From positions 89,818 to 153,817 of the forward strand of contig CAJJBW010000006.1 in the NCBI GenBank assembly GCA_905182515.1: a stretch of 64,000 nucleotides of DNA, written 5' to 3'. Of this stretch, positions 42,991 through 53,303 are shown piece after piece (position 1 is the first letter of the stretch; every line of letters starts with the position of its first letter). The position numbers and the translations under genes are program-made. Below the pieces are notes generated by a model. That model saw nothing but the letters and a program-made list of their open reading frames with translations, was not told the origin of the DNA and did not search any database. Origin of the DNA: an uncultured Candidatus Poseidoniales archaeon. Lineage in GTDB: Archaea > Thermoplasmatota > Poseidoniia > Poseidoniales > Thalassarchaeaceae.

Positions 42991-45900
42991 ACGAGATCTT
43001 ATTCTCTCGAATAGTTTACCCTTCAGAGGCATGTCATGCTCCCAAGCAAATTCTTTCATAACCCTAATAGCTTCCTTTTCCAAATTTGAATCTCCTACGA
43101 AATCAGTGATTTCTATGTTTCCATCACGCGTATTGGCCTTGAATGCAGCAATTGCTTCTTCATTATGAAACACGATATATGCAGAACCAAAGCCGAATCT
43201 CTCTCTTAGTAAACTGCCAAAATAATGATTTAATGGATCGGAAGGAGGGATGACCATATCTCGGGTTCGTATAATTCCGCCTAGTGCTTCCAACATATCT
43301 TGCCTCCCCCAACAAATATCTTGTAAATCATCTACTAAAAATCCTTTAATTAGAGTGCCATCATCTTCAAATTCCCTCATAACATCACTAATTTCTTCAG
43401 CTGAAAACGGAGAACCAGCCAATCTTTCCACTTGCTTAAGAGTGATTACTGGATATTCGCTAACCAACTCCCTCAGATAATCTCTCTTAATCTCCCATAA
43501 ATCTGATTTATCATTTGAAATTACAGTTTTGAACCCCCCTCTATAATCTTGAATTAAGAATCCACTACGTACCAAGGGAGATATTAATTTTCTAAATTCA
43601 GCACGTTTCATAGCATTTCTTTCCATAAAGATATCTGGATCGTGATGCTCGGTAAAGAATTGTAAAATATCCATATCTTCATCTTCTGGAGATACATTAC
43701 GTATTGCTAATAAACGGCGGAAATGAGGCAATCTAGCCCACACTAGATGCCCGCGCAGATTTGTTCCTTGATGCAGTTGATGAGCGGCTGCCATTGATTT
43801 TAGGTCAACACGGAACATTTCACACCTCCCTCGTAATGAAAAATCATCCCTCAATTCATTGATGTGCTCTAATGCCATAGTTTCATTTTCCCACCTTGTT
43901 TTTTGATGGAGAGAGTGATGGTGGAAAAGTAGTCTATTAACCTCCTTTCTATTCCTAGGCTCTACAACTCCTCCTTTGATATATCTTTCACCATCTCCCA
44001 TTGAAGTAAAACCTAAATCAGCCAATAAGTCTTGTATATTTTTATCACAATCATGAACTGGTATTCCATTAAATGCATGAATTACGGAAACATCCACTAA
44101 TCTATCGCGATAATTCTTAAGTAGATCTGAAAAGGTTTCTTTGAATTCATCAAGATAAGAGTGAGGTATATTTATATCTTTTATTTCCAAATAATCGTTA
44201 ACTACAAACATTAAAATTCTGCCAATAGGGTCTACTCCCTTTAAAACTGGATGGTACCATCCTTGTTTAAGCATCATTCTTATTTCTTGTATAAATCTAC
44301 TACAAAATGGATCAGATTGAGATAATATCCTCATAGTCCTATCTTCCGTAAGGGGAGATAGTAGAATTTCCGCATCTTCCAGAGAAGAATAATAATCCGT
44401 AGGATCCGGCTGCAGGGCGACTACTCTGATAATTTTTTTCTGATTTTCAAGATCGCGTAATGTTTCTGCTAATTCCTCCACAGGTTGGCTAACAAAAAAT
44501 CTCAATGTGTGCAACCTAACAGGGCCTATTTGCCTAATTAGTTGATCTAATGCATCTTCAAATGGCAATGGTTTCACCACACTATGTATTTTTCTGAATA
44601 TTGCAAGTGATCTTTTTCTATTAGGTATAGCAATATATTGTTTTGCAACTAATAACTGCCTTTCCAAATTACCCAAAGCTCCTTTTATTGTTCTTTGGAT
44701 GTGAAAACTATCTTTCCCTTTAGGGTAATCTGCAAACAAATCTACTCTACTAATCCCATGTTCAGGAATCTTATCAAGAAGTTCCTGTTCTAATTGGCCT
44801 ATCCAAGGCTCTCCCCTTAATCCGAGGAACATTGGAAGTTGGTCTTCCATTGTATACCCTACTCTATTATGAAGCAATCTGCCATTGTAGACATCAGAAT
44901 CATGTTTAATGTCTTTCCAATCTCTAAAGCGATAATTGTTCACTCTATGTAATAGTTCATCCCTTCTTTGTACCATTGTAAGAGAACGTATAGCATCTTT
45001 GGGCTCAGAATATAATTTGAAAGATTTTTGTAATAATAATGTTTGCAATGTACGGTAGTCAACAACATCGACTTGGCCTCCAGTGATCCTATATTCATCA
45101 ACTCTAAGTATAAATTCCCCATCATTTGTTTGAGTGAAGAACCCTATTGATACAAGATTTCTAATTTCTAATTCTTGTAGTATTGATTCTACCTGAGCAA
45201 AAGGGAATGGTAATCTTGCACTTAACTCTTCAGCTGTTTTAGGTCCTTCTGAACCTAACATATCAAGTAATTTTAACCTTAAACAGTCCATAGGGTCTGA
45301 AAGATAGGATTTTTTCCATTTCAAGGGTTGACCATTTGAAAATTCATCAGCGAGTTCATAACTTAATCCCCCTGTATATAGTGACCTGATATCCTCCATC
45401 TCTGCAGCACCAGCGACTGCCAGGCATCCTAACGTACCATGGACTTCTGCCATCCTCATAGAAAACCATTTATTGTCAATTTTTCCATGTCCTGTTGACT
45501 TTATTTTTGTTATTAGGCCACGTTCGGCTAACTCATGGACCCACCCCCTAATAGTTTCAGTCTTAATGCCCTTTAGTTTACTTCCATATAATGGGTTTGT
45601 GAGAGTTTTTTCTAACCCTCCTCCCATGTCCATCAGGCGCAACAGACTCGCTGGATCAGAGGGAGTAGCAACTTTTGACTGATAATAATCGTCTAATTTT
45701 GACTTATCTAAATCAGTAGCTAAAGATCGGGCCCCTAAAAGACGGCGTAAAATTTCAGGATCTACATCTTTAATCAAATACGCCCTAGTTCGGAGAGACA
45801 GTAAGTCTTCGAATGATGACATAAAAAGAGTCATTCCCAAAGGAGACGGCATTTTGACTCTACGATGGACTATCCTAACATCCTCGCTATCCATCCTCGA

Positions 45901-48279
45901 TATAAATTTCCTTAATTGCTTCATATCTAAATCAGAATTTAATATTTCATTCATAGCCTCTCGGACTAAAACAGAGTCTTCCATTTGACGATGTTTATGC
46001 AAAATTTGATCGGCTTTTTGGAGAAATTGCTTGGGACTTACTTCATCTGCACCGATACGCCGTGGATTTAACATGCTTCTAGATGATATTTCCCTGAATC
46101 TCTTTGCGAATAATTGAGAATCCATGAGATATCTTTGAAGAATCTCATCACTATTATCACTCTTGAAGATAGAAGGTATGATTGAAATTTCTACTTCATG
46201 ACTTAATTTAATCATAAAACCATTTTCATCAAATGATAATTCGTGTATAGTGATGTCGTCTTTGGCAGCTATCCCGGCAAATAGATACCCCAACGCTAGA
46301 TTAAATGCTCTTCCACGGCAAGTTGTAATTACATAAGTTGGCAACGGTGCTTCCACTTGTTCTACCAATATCCTGTCACTAGAAGGAACTTGGAAGGTAG
46401 TTGCACAATGCTCATCAAAAAATTGAGATACAGCATTAGCAACAGGCCTATTTAACCCTAAAGCTTCTTTGAAAAACACTTTATTATCTAGGCCTAGTCG
46501 AGATTGAACTGTAAGAATATTTAGTAATTCTAGCACTTCTTGACTTAATTCATGAGTTCTACTGGCAGTTTCTCCAGTCCAGGAGGGAATTGTTGGGCGG
46601 TAACCAGTTGCAGAAGTCACATTTACTCTTGATCCTCTGATGCTAGAAACTCTGTATGTTGAACCCCCTAATAAGAATACGTCGCCGCCCCTAAGGCTTG
46701 ATACGAATGAAGAAGAAAGTTGCCCCACTAAAGTTCCATCTCCAGTAAGTACCATGTAGTTATTATCAGGAGCAATTGTTCCGATATTAGTATAGTAAAT
46801 CATTTGAGCATATCCCCTTTTTCCAAATCGATTTTCTTCCCAATCAACCCAAATACGTCTTTCTTCTTCCAATAGATCTAAGACTTCAATATAATCATCA
46901 TAAGGAAGATTCCGATATGGCCATGAGGTTGTGACTAGGTCGTAACCTTCATCAATGTCCCACTCCCTAATTATGGTTAGGCCAATCATAAACTGCGCCA
47001 AAACATCAAGAGAGTTTTCTGGGAATTTAAGCAAGTCCATGTTACCCCTAAGAATTCCAGTTTGTAAAGCAACTAATTCTAGTAAATCATGCGGAGATGT
47101 GGGTAAAAATCTAGCCCTAGGAAGACCTCCAACTTGATGGCCAGCACGTCCAATCCTTTGCAAAGCAGTGGCTATCGAACCAGGAGATCCTACTTGAATT
47201 ACGAAATCTACTGATCCTATATCAATTCCCATTTCTAAACTTGATGAGGAGACTACGCATCGGAGTAAACCATGTTTTAATTTCTGTTCAACATCAAGCC
47301 TGATATTTTTATCCATTGATCCATGGTGCCCTTCAACTCCTTGAAGTCCAGCAACTTTGAGTTTCTGAACTACAGTTTCAGTCATATTCCTGGTATTGAC
47401 AAAAACTAATGTAGTGGTGTGTGCTTCAACAAGTTGTTTTATAACTTCTACATTACGATCCAGAATTTCTTTAACTGGGATTGAAGAAAACCTAGGAGTA
47501 GGTAGTAATATATCTAAATCTAAGTCCCTTGATCTAGAAATTTTAACAATTGAAACTTTCTGAGGTTTAGAACTATTTTCCCTTGAATCACTGGCAACTA
47601 GGAATTCCGCAACAGCTTCTAACGGCTCCATAGTTGCACTAATCCCTATCCTTTGAACGTCGGAGTCCACCACAGAATCCATAAGTGCTAAACTTAATGA
47701 AAGATGCGTTCCTCTTTTGGAAGGAACTAACGAATGCATCTCATCGATTATCATCCATTTCATCCCATTAAGGATTGGACGGAATCTCTTAGATGCTAGA
47801 GCGAGAGCGAGAGATTCTGGTGTAGTTATTAAAATGTGAGGAGGATGTTTTAACATTCTTTCTCTTTCTTTCTGAGGCGTATCTCCTGTCCTTAATCCCA
47901 CTTTGATATCCTTTGCCCTGCCTGAAAGGAATCGTTCTTTAATTTCTGTCAACGGTTCAATTAAATTTTTTTGAATATCATTCGCTAAAGCTTTTATTGG
48001 AGAAATATATACACATTGGACTGTGTTGGTCAGGGAACCATCTAAAGATTTACGTACCAAGTCATCAATAACTGACAAGAAAGCAGTCAAAGTTTTTCCA
48101 GAACCTGTAGGAGAACATAGCAGTAAATGATCGCCATTGAGTATTTTTGGAATTGCTGTTTTTTGTGGTTCTGTGAAGTCGGGAAATTTATCAACAAACC
48201 AATTTCGGACAGGAGGGCATAGTCGATCAAGAAGTTCTTGAGTCTCCATTTTATCCTCTATGTATTCAATTACTGGCAT
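42985..48279 (-). CDS. lhr: Very large Lhr-type superfamily 2 helicase
   Basis: 1764 residues, larger than E. coli Lhr as I recall it (about 1,540). Domain order: helicase 1 with LLLCSPTGSGKTLTAFL (Walker A) and WMIIDEMHSLVPSKRGTH (DExH-box); helicase 2 with SSSSLEMGIDIGSVDFVI and LQRIGRAGHQVGG; the Lhr-specific winged-helix/beta-sheet core to about residue 900. A long C-terminal half has repeated winged-helix-like segments (PEHGISRVDLFADYPKGKDS, YPVITLKQVERLAGSPFSAE). Lhr helicases unwind DNA/RNA-DNA hybrids in repair. Start at 48279 or 48249 (M11). Confidence 0.93.
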   Translation of the reverse strand: MPVIEYIEDKMETQELLDRLCPPVRNWFVDKFPDFTEPQKTAIPKILNGDHLLLCSPTGSGKTLTAFLSVIDDLVRKSLDGSLTNTVQCVYISPIKALANDIQKNLIEPLTEIKERFLSGRAKDIKVGLRTGDTPQKERERMLKHPPHILITTPESLALALASKRFRPILNGMKWMIIDEMHSLVPSKRGTHLSLSLALMDSVVDSDVQRIGISATMEPLEAVAEFLVASDSRENSSKPQKVSIVKISRSRDLDLDILLPTPRFSSIPVKEILDRNVEVIKQLVEAHTTTLVFVNTRNMTETVVQKLKVAGLQGVEGHHGSMDKNIRLDVEQKLKHGLLRCVVSSSSLEMGIDIGSVDFVIQVGSPGSIATALQRIGRAGHQVGGLPRARFLPTSPHDLLELVALQTGILRGNMDLLKFPENSLDVLAQFMIGLTIIREWDIDEGYDLVTTSWPYRNLPYDDYIEVLDLLEEERRIWVDWEENRFGKRGYAQMIYYTNIGTIAPDNNYMVLTGDGTLVGQLSSSFVSSLRGGDVFLLGGSTYRVSSIRGSRVNVTSATGYRPTIPSWTGETASRTHELSQEVLELLNILTVQSRLGLDNKVFFKEALGLNRPVANAVSQFFDEHCATTFQVPSSDRILVEQVEAPLPTYVITTCRGRAFNLALGYLFAGIAAKDDITIHELSFDENGFMIKLSHEVEISIIPSIFKSDNSDEILQRYLMDSQLFAKRFREISSRSMLNPRRIGADEVSPKQFLQKADQILHKHRQMEDSVLVREAMNEILNSDLDMKQLRKFISRMDSEDVRIVHRRVKMPSPLGMTLFMSSFEDLLSLRTRAYLIKDVDPEILRRLLGARSLATDLDKSKLDDYYQSKVATPSDPASLLRLMDMGGGLEKTLTNPLYGSKLKGIKTETIRGWVHELAERGLITKIKSTGHGKIDNKWFSMRMAEVHGTLGCLAVAGAAEMEDIRSLYTGGLSYELADEFSNGQPLKWKKSYLSDPMDCLRLKLLDMLGSEGPKTAEELSARLPFPFAQVESILQELEIRNLVSIGFFTQTNDGEFILRVDEYRITGGQVDVVDYRTLQTLLLQKSFKLYSEPKDAIRSLTMVQRRDELLHRVNNYRFRDWKDIKHDSDVYNGRLLHNRVGYTMEDQLPMFLGLRGEPWIGQLEQELLDKIPEHGISRVDLFADYPKGKDSFHIQRTIKGALGNLERQLLVAKQYIAIPNRKRSLAIFRKIHSVVKPLPFEDALDQLIRQIGPVRLHTLRFFVSQPVEELAETLRDLENQKKIIRVVALQPDPTDYYSSLEDAEILLSPLTEDRTMRILSQSDPFCSRFIQEIRMMLKQGWYHPVLKGVDPIGRILMFVVNDYLEIKDINIPHSYLDEFKETFSDLLKNYRDRLVDVSVIHAFNGIPVHDCDKNIQDLLADLGFTSMGDGERYIKGGVVEPRNRKEVNRLLFHHHSLHQKTRWENETMALEHINELRDDFSLRGRCEMFRVDLKSMAAAHQLHQGTNLRGHLVWARLPHFRRLLAIRNVSPEDEDMDILQFFTEHHDPDIFMERNAMKRAEFRKLISPLVRSGFLIQDYRGGFKTVISNDKSDLWEIKRDYLRELVSEYPVITLKQVERLAGSPFSAEEISDVMREFEDDGTLIKGFLVDDLQDICWGRQDMLEALGGIIRTRDMVIPPSDPLNHYFGSLLRERFGFGSAYIVFHNEEAIAAFKANTRDGNIEITDFVGDSNLEKEAIRVMKEFAWEHDMPLKGKLFERIRSRS

Positions 48280-48460
48280 TTTTAAAATCCCCTTACGCCC
48301 CTTAGGGCATCGAGACCGTACATTAATGCTTCTCTTATTATATCACAAATCATTACTGAGTAACCAAGTAAAAATATTCGTTCAATTAATCTAAATGGCC
48401 TAAATTATGAAAATTTTACGATGGTTTCAAAGACTTTAGGCAGAGACAGTGGTTTGAAAC

Positions 48461-50179
48461 ATGACTGAAGAGCAGCGATTAGAAAGATTAACTTCTATAT
48501 TGAAAAGAAGAGGGGTCATTTTACCTTCATTCGAAATATATGGAGGCATGTCTGGATTAATCGATTATGGCCCAGTGGGTGCCAGAATAAAACGTAAGAT
48601 CATAGATAGTTGGATTAATCATTGGATGGAGCAAGGAGATATTGTAGAAATAGATTCCCCTACTATAACTCCGGAGTCCGTGCTCATCGCGAGTGGCCAT
48701 GTGGGTGAATTTAATGATTTAATGATCGAATGCCTAAATTGCAATAGTGTATTTAGGGCTGATCACTTGATAGAGGGCGTACATGAAAATCCAGAATCAG
48801 TTAACTCAAATGAAATGGATGACATATATAGCAAAAATAGAATTAAATGCCCCAATTGCCAAGAAATAGGATGGAATAAATCAAAGCCGATGAATTTAAT
48901 GTTTAAAACCGAAATTGGAGCCATGAAAAGTCAGAGAATCGCTTACATGAGGCCGGAAACTGCGCAAGGTATGTTCATGCTTTTCCCCTCTTTGTATAGG
49001 CATTTTAGGCAAAAATTACCATTTGGGGCCATTCAAACTGGAAAGGGCTATAGAAATGAAATCAGCCCACGTCAAGGAATGATCAGACTTAGAGAATTTA
49101 ATATGGCAGAATTAGAGTATTTCATAGATCCTGAAAACCCCCCTCTAGAAGATCTGTCTAAAAGCTCTGATCAAATTAACTTTATTCCTGACCCAGAAAG
49201 TGGTTTTCAAAATATATCTAATATGACTTTTCATAATGCATTAGAAAACGGCATGATAAAACATCCCACTGTAGCATCAGTACTTTTGAAAACATGGCTT
49301 TTCTTAATAAAAATAGGAATCAAAGGAGATAAGATTAGATTCAGGCAACATACAACAGATGAAATGGCCCATTATGCATCAGATTGTTGGGATTGTGAAA
49401 TAAATGGAGAATATGGCTGGATAGAATGTGTAGGAATTGCTAACAGAACTTGTCATGATTTAGAATTGCATCAAATACATTCTGGTTCAAATTCTTTAAA
49501 AGCATGGCGTGATTTTGACGAACCTCAAATAGAGAGAAAAAAAATAATTTCACCTATAACTTCCATCATAGGGCCACAATTTAAGGGAGAAGCAAAATTT
49601 GTAATTGAGGCTTTGAAGGAATTAGATTTTAAAAATATAAATTTTCCATTGTTAGTCGAAACATCAAACGGCAATAAAGTCGAAGTGACTAATGATATGT
49701 TTGAGATAAAAGATATTGAAACTACAATATCAGGCGAATGGTTCTTCCCTCACGTAATTGAACCAGCGTTTGGAATTGATAGGATCATTTGGCATTTGCT
49801 TGATCACTCATACAAAGAAATTAAAAAGGAAGGTGAAGATTATTCCGTACTAACACTAAATGACTTAGTTTGTCCCATAGATGCAGTTATTTTACCATTA
49901 TTTGATAAAGATGGGATGGGTAAAATTGCTAATGAAATAACAAAGAAAGCAAATTTATTATCCGGAATTAGAGTAGAAATCGATACCAGTAAATCGATAG
50001 GAAGGAGATACGCTAGAGCAGATGAAATTGGAATCCCTTGGTCAGTAACAGTAGATCATACCACATTAGAAGATAATAGTTTAACCATAAGGAGACGTGA
50101 TGATCAAATACAAATAAGAGTAACTATTGAAGACTTTTTAATAAATTTAAGTAACAAAACCATACATAATTTATTCTAA
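48461..50179 (+). CDS. glyS: Glycyl-tRNA synthetase, archaeal/eukaryal type
   Basis: 572 residues. The N-terminal SFEIYGGMSGLIDYGPVGAR is the class II dimeric GlyRS signature. A four-Cys zinc insert (ECLNCNSVFRAD and KCPNCQEIGW) lies near residues 90-145. Motif 2 is GKGYRNEISPRQGMIRLREF and the C-terminal domain has GIDRIIWHLLDHS. It charges tRNA(Gly). It is divergent from the lhr-like gene across a 181-bp spacer in which I see no RNA gene. Confidence 0.95.
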   Translation: MTEEQRLERLTSILKRRGVILPSFEIYGGMSGLIDYGPVGARIKRKIIDSWINHWMEQGDIVEIDSPTITPESVLIASGHVGEFNDLMIECLNCNSVFRADHLIEGVHENPESVNSNEMDDIYSKNRIKCPNCQEIGWNKSKPMNLMFKTEIGAMKSQRIAYMRPETAQGMFMLFPSLYRHFRQKLPFGAIQTGKGYRNEISPRQGMIRLREFNMAELEYFIDPENPPLEDLSKSSDQINFIPDPESGFQNISNMTFHNALENGMIKHPTVASVLLKTWLFLIKIGIKGDKIRFRQHTTDEMAHYASDCWDCEINGEYGWIECVGIANRTCHDLELHQIHSGSNSLKAWRDFDEPQIERKKIISPITSIIGPQFKGEAKFVIEALKELDFKNINFPLLVETSNGNKVEVTNDMFEIKDIETTISGEWFFPHVIEPAFGIDRIIWHLLDHSYKEIKKEGEDYSVLTLNDLVCPIDAVILPLFDKDGMGKIANEITKKANLLSGIRVEIDTSKSIGRRYARADEIGIPWSVTVDHTTLEDNSLTIRRRDDQIQIRVTIEDFLINLSNKTIHNLF

Positions 50180-50219
50180 TCATACTAATCTTGATGAGTC
50201 TTCGGTTAAAGGGCATGTC

Positions 50220-51719
50220 ATGAGTGAGGGCGGCGATGTAGAAGATTGGTCGGAAAAATACCGTCCAACTGACATTTCAAGTATGGAAGGAAATGAAGTT
50301 CAATTAAAGAAAATTCAATTATGGCTAGATAAATGGAGTGAAAATAAAATGCCTAAAAAAAGAGGAATATTACTATCGGGGCCACCCGGAGTTGGTAAAA
50401 CCACTTTAGCAAAAGCAGCTGCTAATGAAAAAGGATGGAGTATTATTGAATTGAATGCTTCTGCAGAAAGAAACGCAGCTGCAATTAGAAGTACAGCAAC
50501 ACGAAGTTCCCAACATATATCTTTAGATAATTTTAAGAATAGCGAAATATCATCTGGAAAAACTCTAATTTTATTAGATGAGGTCGACCATCTTAGCGGA
50601 GGCTTTGGAAAGATTGATGATAAGAAAATAAATAAAAGCCTAACTTTAGAAGATGATGCTAGTAAATTAAAAGGAGATAGAGGAGGGAAGGCAGAATTGC
50701 TGAATTTACTGTTAATAAGTCAACAACCAATAATAATGACCTGTAATGAGCCTATGCGGCTGTGGGGCAGTAGTAACTGGAGGTCCAATAGAGATAGGAT
50801 TTTAAGATTAGCAGAACAGATACCATTTAAGAGAATAGATAAACCAAATTTGAGAAAAGTTGCACATAGAGTTATGGAAGGCGAAGGAATAAGTATTGAC
50901 CCAGGTGCATTAGAATTACTAATAGAAAATAACAAAGGGGATTTGAGGTCTTTAATACATGACTTACAAGCGATTTCAGTCATTAGCAATGGCCATATAA
51001 ATATGAAAAATGTAAGAGATTTATCTGATATTGCAGAAAGAGATGTACAAATAGATATTTTCAAATCTTTAGAGTCGGTATATAGGAGTAAAGATAGTAA
51101 AAGAGCCACTGAAATTATGATTAATTCAGACAAGGATCCTGATGAAATGTTAGCATGGTTCGCATGGAATAATCAGATAGTGTTTGGAAAAGATGAGTTA
51201 GCGGGCGTTAGTGATGCGATGTGTCTTGCTGATCGTGCTTTAGCGACTAAATACACAAACAGAGCTTACAGATCTTGGTACTGGGGCTCAAATATTCCTG
51301 CTCAAGCTGCAATAATACCATTGTCAAAAAACCCCAATTCTAGAATATATCTTGGGTATCCAAATTTTTTGAGAAGAGGCAGTGGTGAATGGGCTGATAG
51401 TACATTAATCGAAAGAATGGCTTATGATTTAAATTCAAGTAAGGCATCAATAAGAGAAGACTTATGGCCAACTTTAGTGGCAATACATGATGACCTATTG
51501 GGAAGTAATATTAACGACACAACTGTATCAAAAAGATTGGGTTTAACAGGAGAAGATCATTTGGCTCTACACGGATATAAAAAAAACCATAAGGATTCAG
51601 ACAGAATATTAAAAATGTTCGAAGATGAAAAAATAATAGATTTGCCAATAGAAGAAATAGAAGAAGAAATTTCAGAGGAAATTAAAAAACAACAATTTAC
51701 GCTTGATTCTTTTAGTTAA
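50220..51719 (+). CDS. rfcL: Replication factor C large subunit
   Basis: 499 residues. AAA+ motifs: WSEKYRPTDISSMEGNE (RFC box II), LLSGPPGVGKTTLAKAAA (Walker A), LILLDEVDHLSG (Walker B, DEVD), and MTCNEPMRLWGS (sensor I). The C-terminus ends QQFTLDSFS, matching the PCNA-interacting QxxLxxF pattern. With small subunits it loads PCNA onto primed DNA. It overlaps the convergent trkH gene by 4 bp. Confidence 0.95.
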   Translation: MSEGGDVEDWSEKYRPTDISSMEGNEVQLKKIQLWLDKWSENKMPKKRGILLSGPPGVGKTTLAKAAANEKGWSIIELNASAERNAAAIRSTATRSSQHISLDNFKNSEISSGKTLILLDEVDHLSGGFGKIDDKKINKSLTLEDDASKLKGDRGGKAELLNLLLISQQPIIMTCNEPMRLWGSSNWRSNRDRILRLAEQIPFKRIDKPNLRKVAHRVMEGEGISIDPGALELLIENNKGDLRSLIHDLQAISVISNGHINMKNVRDLSDIAERDVQIDIFKSLESVYRSKDSKRATEIMINSDKDPDEMLAWFAWNNQIVFGKDELAGVSDAMCLADRALATKYTNRAYRSWYWGSNIPAQAAIIPLSKNPNSRIYLGYPNFLRRGSGEWADSTLIERMAYDLNSSKASIREDLWPTLVAIHDDLLGSNINDTTVSKRLGLTGEDHLALHGYKKNHKDSDRILKMFEDEKIIDLPIEEIEEEISEEIKKQQFTLDSFS

Positions 51720-53302
51720 TCTTTGGTCCAAGTTCTGGGGTGAAGTAGCACCAACACCGTAAGTAATTCCAATCTCCCTAGCCACATTAATAATGATGTT
51801 ATCATAAGAGAGGGAGCCCCCATACTTGCCCAAGTTTGAGTAGGCCCATAAGACCCTAATGCTGGACCAGTATTCCCTAATGAGGAAATTACTACAGATA
51901 ATACCGTCTCCATATCCATGTTTACTTCTAACATAGATATTACTAATATTGACGCCATAGCAAGAACCATCCATGAGCTTAGCATCCCCAAAACAACCCA
52001 TATCCTACTATCATCAATTGTTTCTTCATTTAATCTAATGGCAATAATTTTTTTGGGTTGGATGATTTTCTGGATTTCTCTTCGGACCAACTCAAATGCG
52101 ACTCTTATTCTCATTACTTTTACTCCTCCTCCCGTAGACCCTGCGGATGCCCCCACTATCATCAATAATAATAAAACAAATAAGGAGAATACTGGCCATT
52201 GAGCAAAATCTGAACTAGCGAATCCCGTACTAGTACCTATTGATGCTGCCTGAAACATAGAATGTCTGAAGGCTTCATAAGAATTATCTGGTTCATGAAT
52301 CCCTACCATCATTAAATTAATTGCCATACCAATCCATGCAAGAATAAAGATAAACAAATATGTACGTAATTCTTCATCCCTAATTACATCTGAATATTCT
52401 CCTATTATTAACATATGATATAAGCTAAAATTTATTCCTGCTAAAATCATAAATATAGTCAATATAAACTCAATACGAATTGAATCAAATGACATTACTC
52501 CCATGTCAGAAGTTCCAAATCCACCAGTTGGTAAAGTAGTTAAAGCATAATTTATTGAATCAAATATATTCATATTACCTATTGAAAACAGTAATATCAT
52601 TTCCGCTAATGTCAATATTATATATATTGTCCAAAGTCTTTGAGCCGTCGATTGTAATGTTGGGCGTAATCGAGATAATGTTGGTCCTGTCAGCTCTGCC
52701 CTCGCAAATGACATCCCTCCTCCTAATACTCGTGAAAGTATCAATAAACCGAGCATTATTACACCCATTCCGCCGAACCATTGAGTCATGGAGCGCCATA
52801 AAAGTAGACTACGTGGTTGGCTTGCAATACAATCTATTTGACCAATTTGAATAGAAATTAAATCTTGACAGATAGGGCTAGTCAAAGGATCTATTACCGT
52901 AGCACCCGTAGTAGTAAATCCGGACATTGATTCAAACCATGAAAATAATATCCCTTCAAGTACTTCAACCAGAGTTGCATCACCTACCATTAATTCATAA
53001 GGGCCATTAAACGTTCCACCAAACCAATAAGGTAAGGCACCAATTAGTACCACAGGTATCCAACCTAATGCAACAGAAGCAAATGCCTCACGATCTCTGA
53101 CCCTAGTTGAAGTTTCATAGTCATTAGATAGTGATAATAAAATTTGGCCTAAAATAGCTGCTAATAAAATAGGGATTAAATATGTCTTAATGGCATATTC
53201 ATATCCATCATCATATGCACTAAATGCACAGACTATAATCAAAGGTAAAGCAACTAAGCGAATTGTCCATCCAAGAACTAGGCCTACTACATCCCAACGC
53301 AT
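51716..53302 (-). CDS. trkH: Potassium uptake channel subunit TrkH
   Basis: 528 residues with about ten membrane segments arranged as four M1-P-M2 units. Pore loops include MSGFTTTGATVID, TLPTGGFGTSDMG, SIGTSTGFASSDF and GSTGGGVKVMRI, each with the TxxG-type filter glycine. TrkH imports K+ with the NAD-sensing TrkA. It begins one base after trkA's stop, forming a trkA-trkH operon. Confidence 0.93.
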   Translation of the reverse strand: MRWDVVGLVLGWTIRLVALPLIIVCAFSAYDDGYEYAIKTYLIPILLAAILGQILLSLSNDYETSTRVRDREAFASVALGWIPVVLIGALPYWFGGTFNGPYELMVGDATLVEVLEGILFSWFESMSGFTTTGATVIDPLTSPICQDLISIQIGQIDCIASQPRSLLLWRSMTQWFGGMGVIMLGLLILSRVLGGGMSFARAELTGPTLSRLRPTLQSTAQRLWTIYIILTLAEMILLFSIGNMNIFDSINYALTTLPTGGFGTSDMGVMSFDSIRIEFILTIFMILAGINFSLYHMLIIGEYSDVIRDEELRTYLFIFILAWIGMAINLMMVGIHEPDNSYEAFRHSMFQAASIGTSTGFASSDFAQWPVFSLFVLLLLMIVGASAGSTGGGVKVMRIRVAFELVRREIQKIIQPKKIIAIRLNEETIDDSRIWVVLGMLSSWMVLAMASILVISMLEVNMDMETVLSVVISSLGNTGPALGSYGPTQTWASMGAPSLMITSLLMWLGRLELLTVLVLLHPRTWTKD

Positions 53303-53303
53303 A

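Noticed and set aside
48280..48460. Possible tRNA or small RNA between the lhr-like gene and glyS
   Set aside because: Only a 4-bp GCCC/GGGC hairpin at 48297-48308; no T-arm sequence or acceptor stem.
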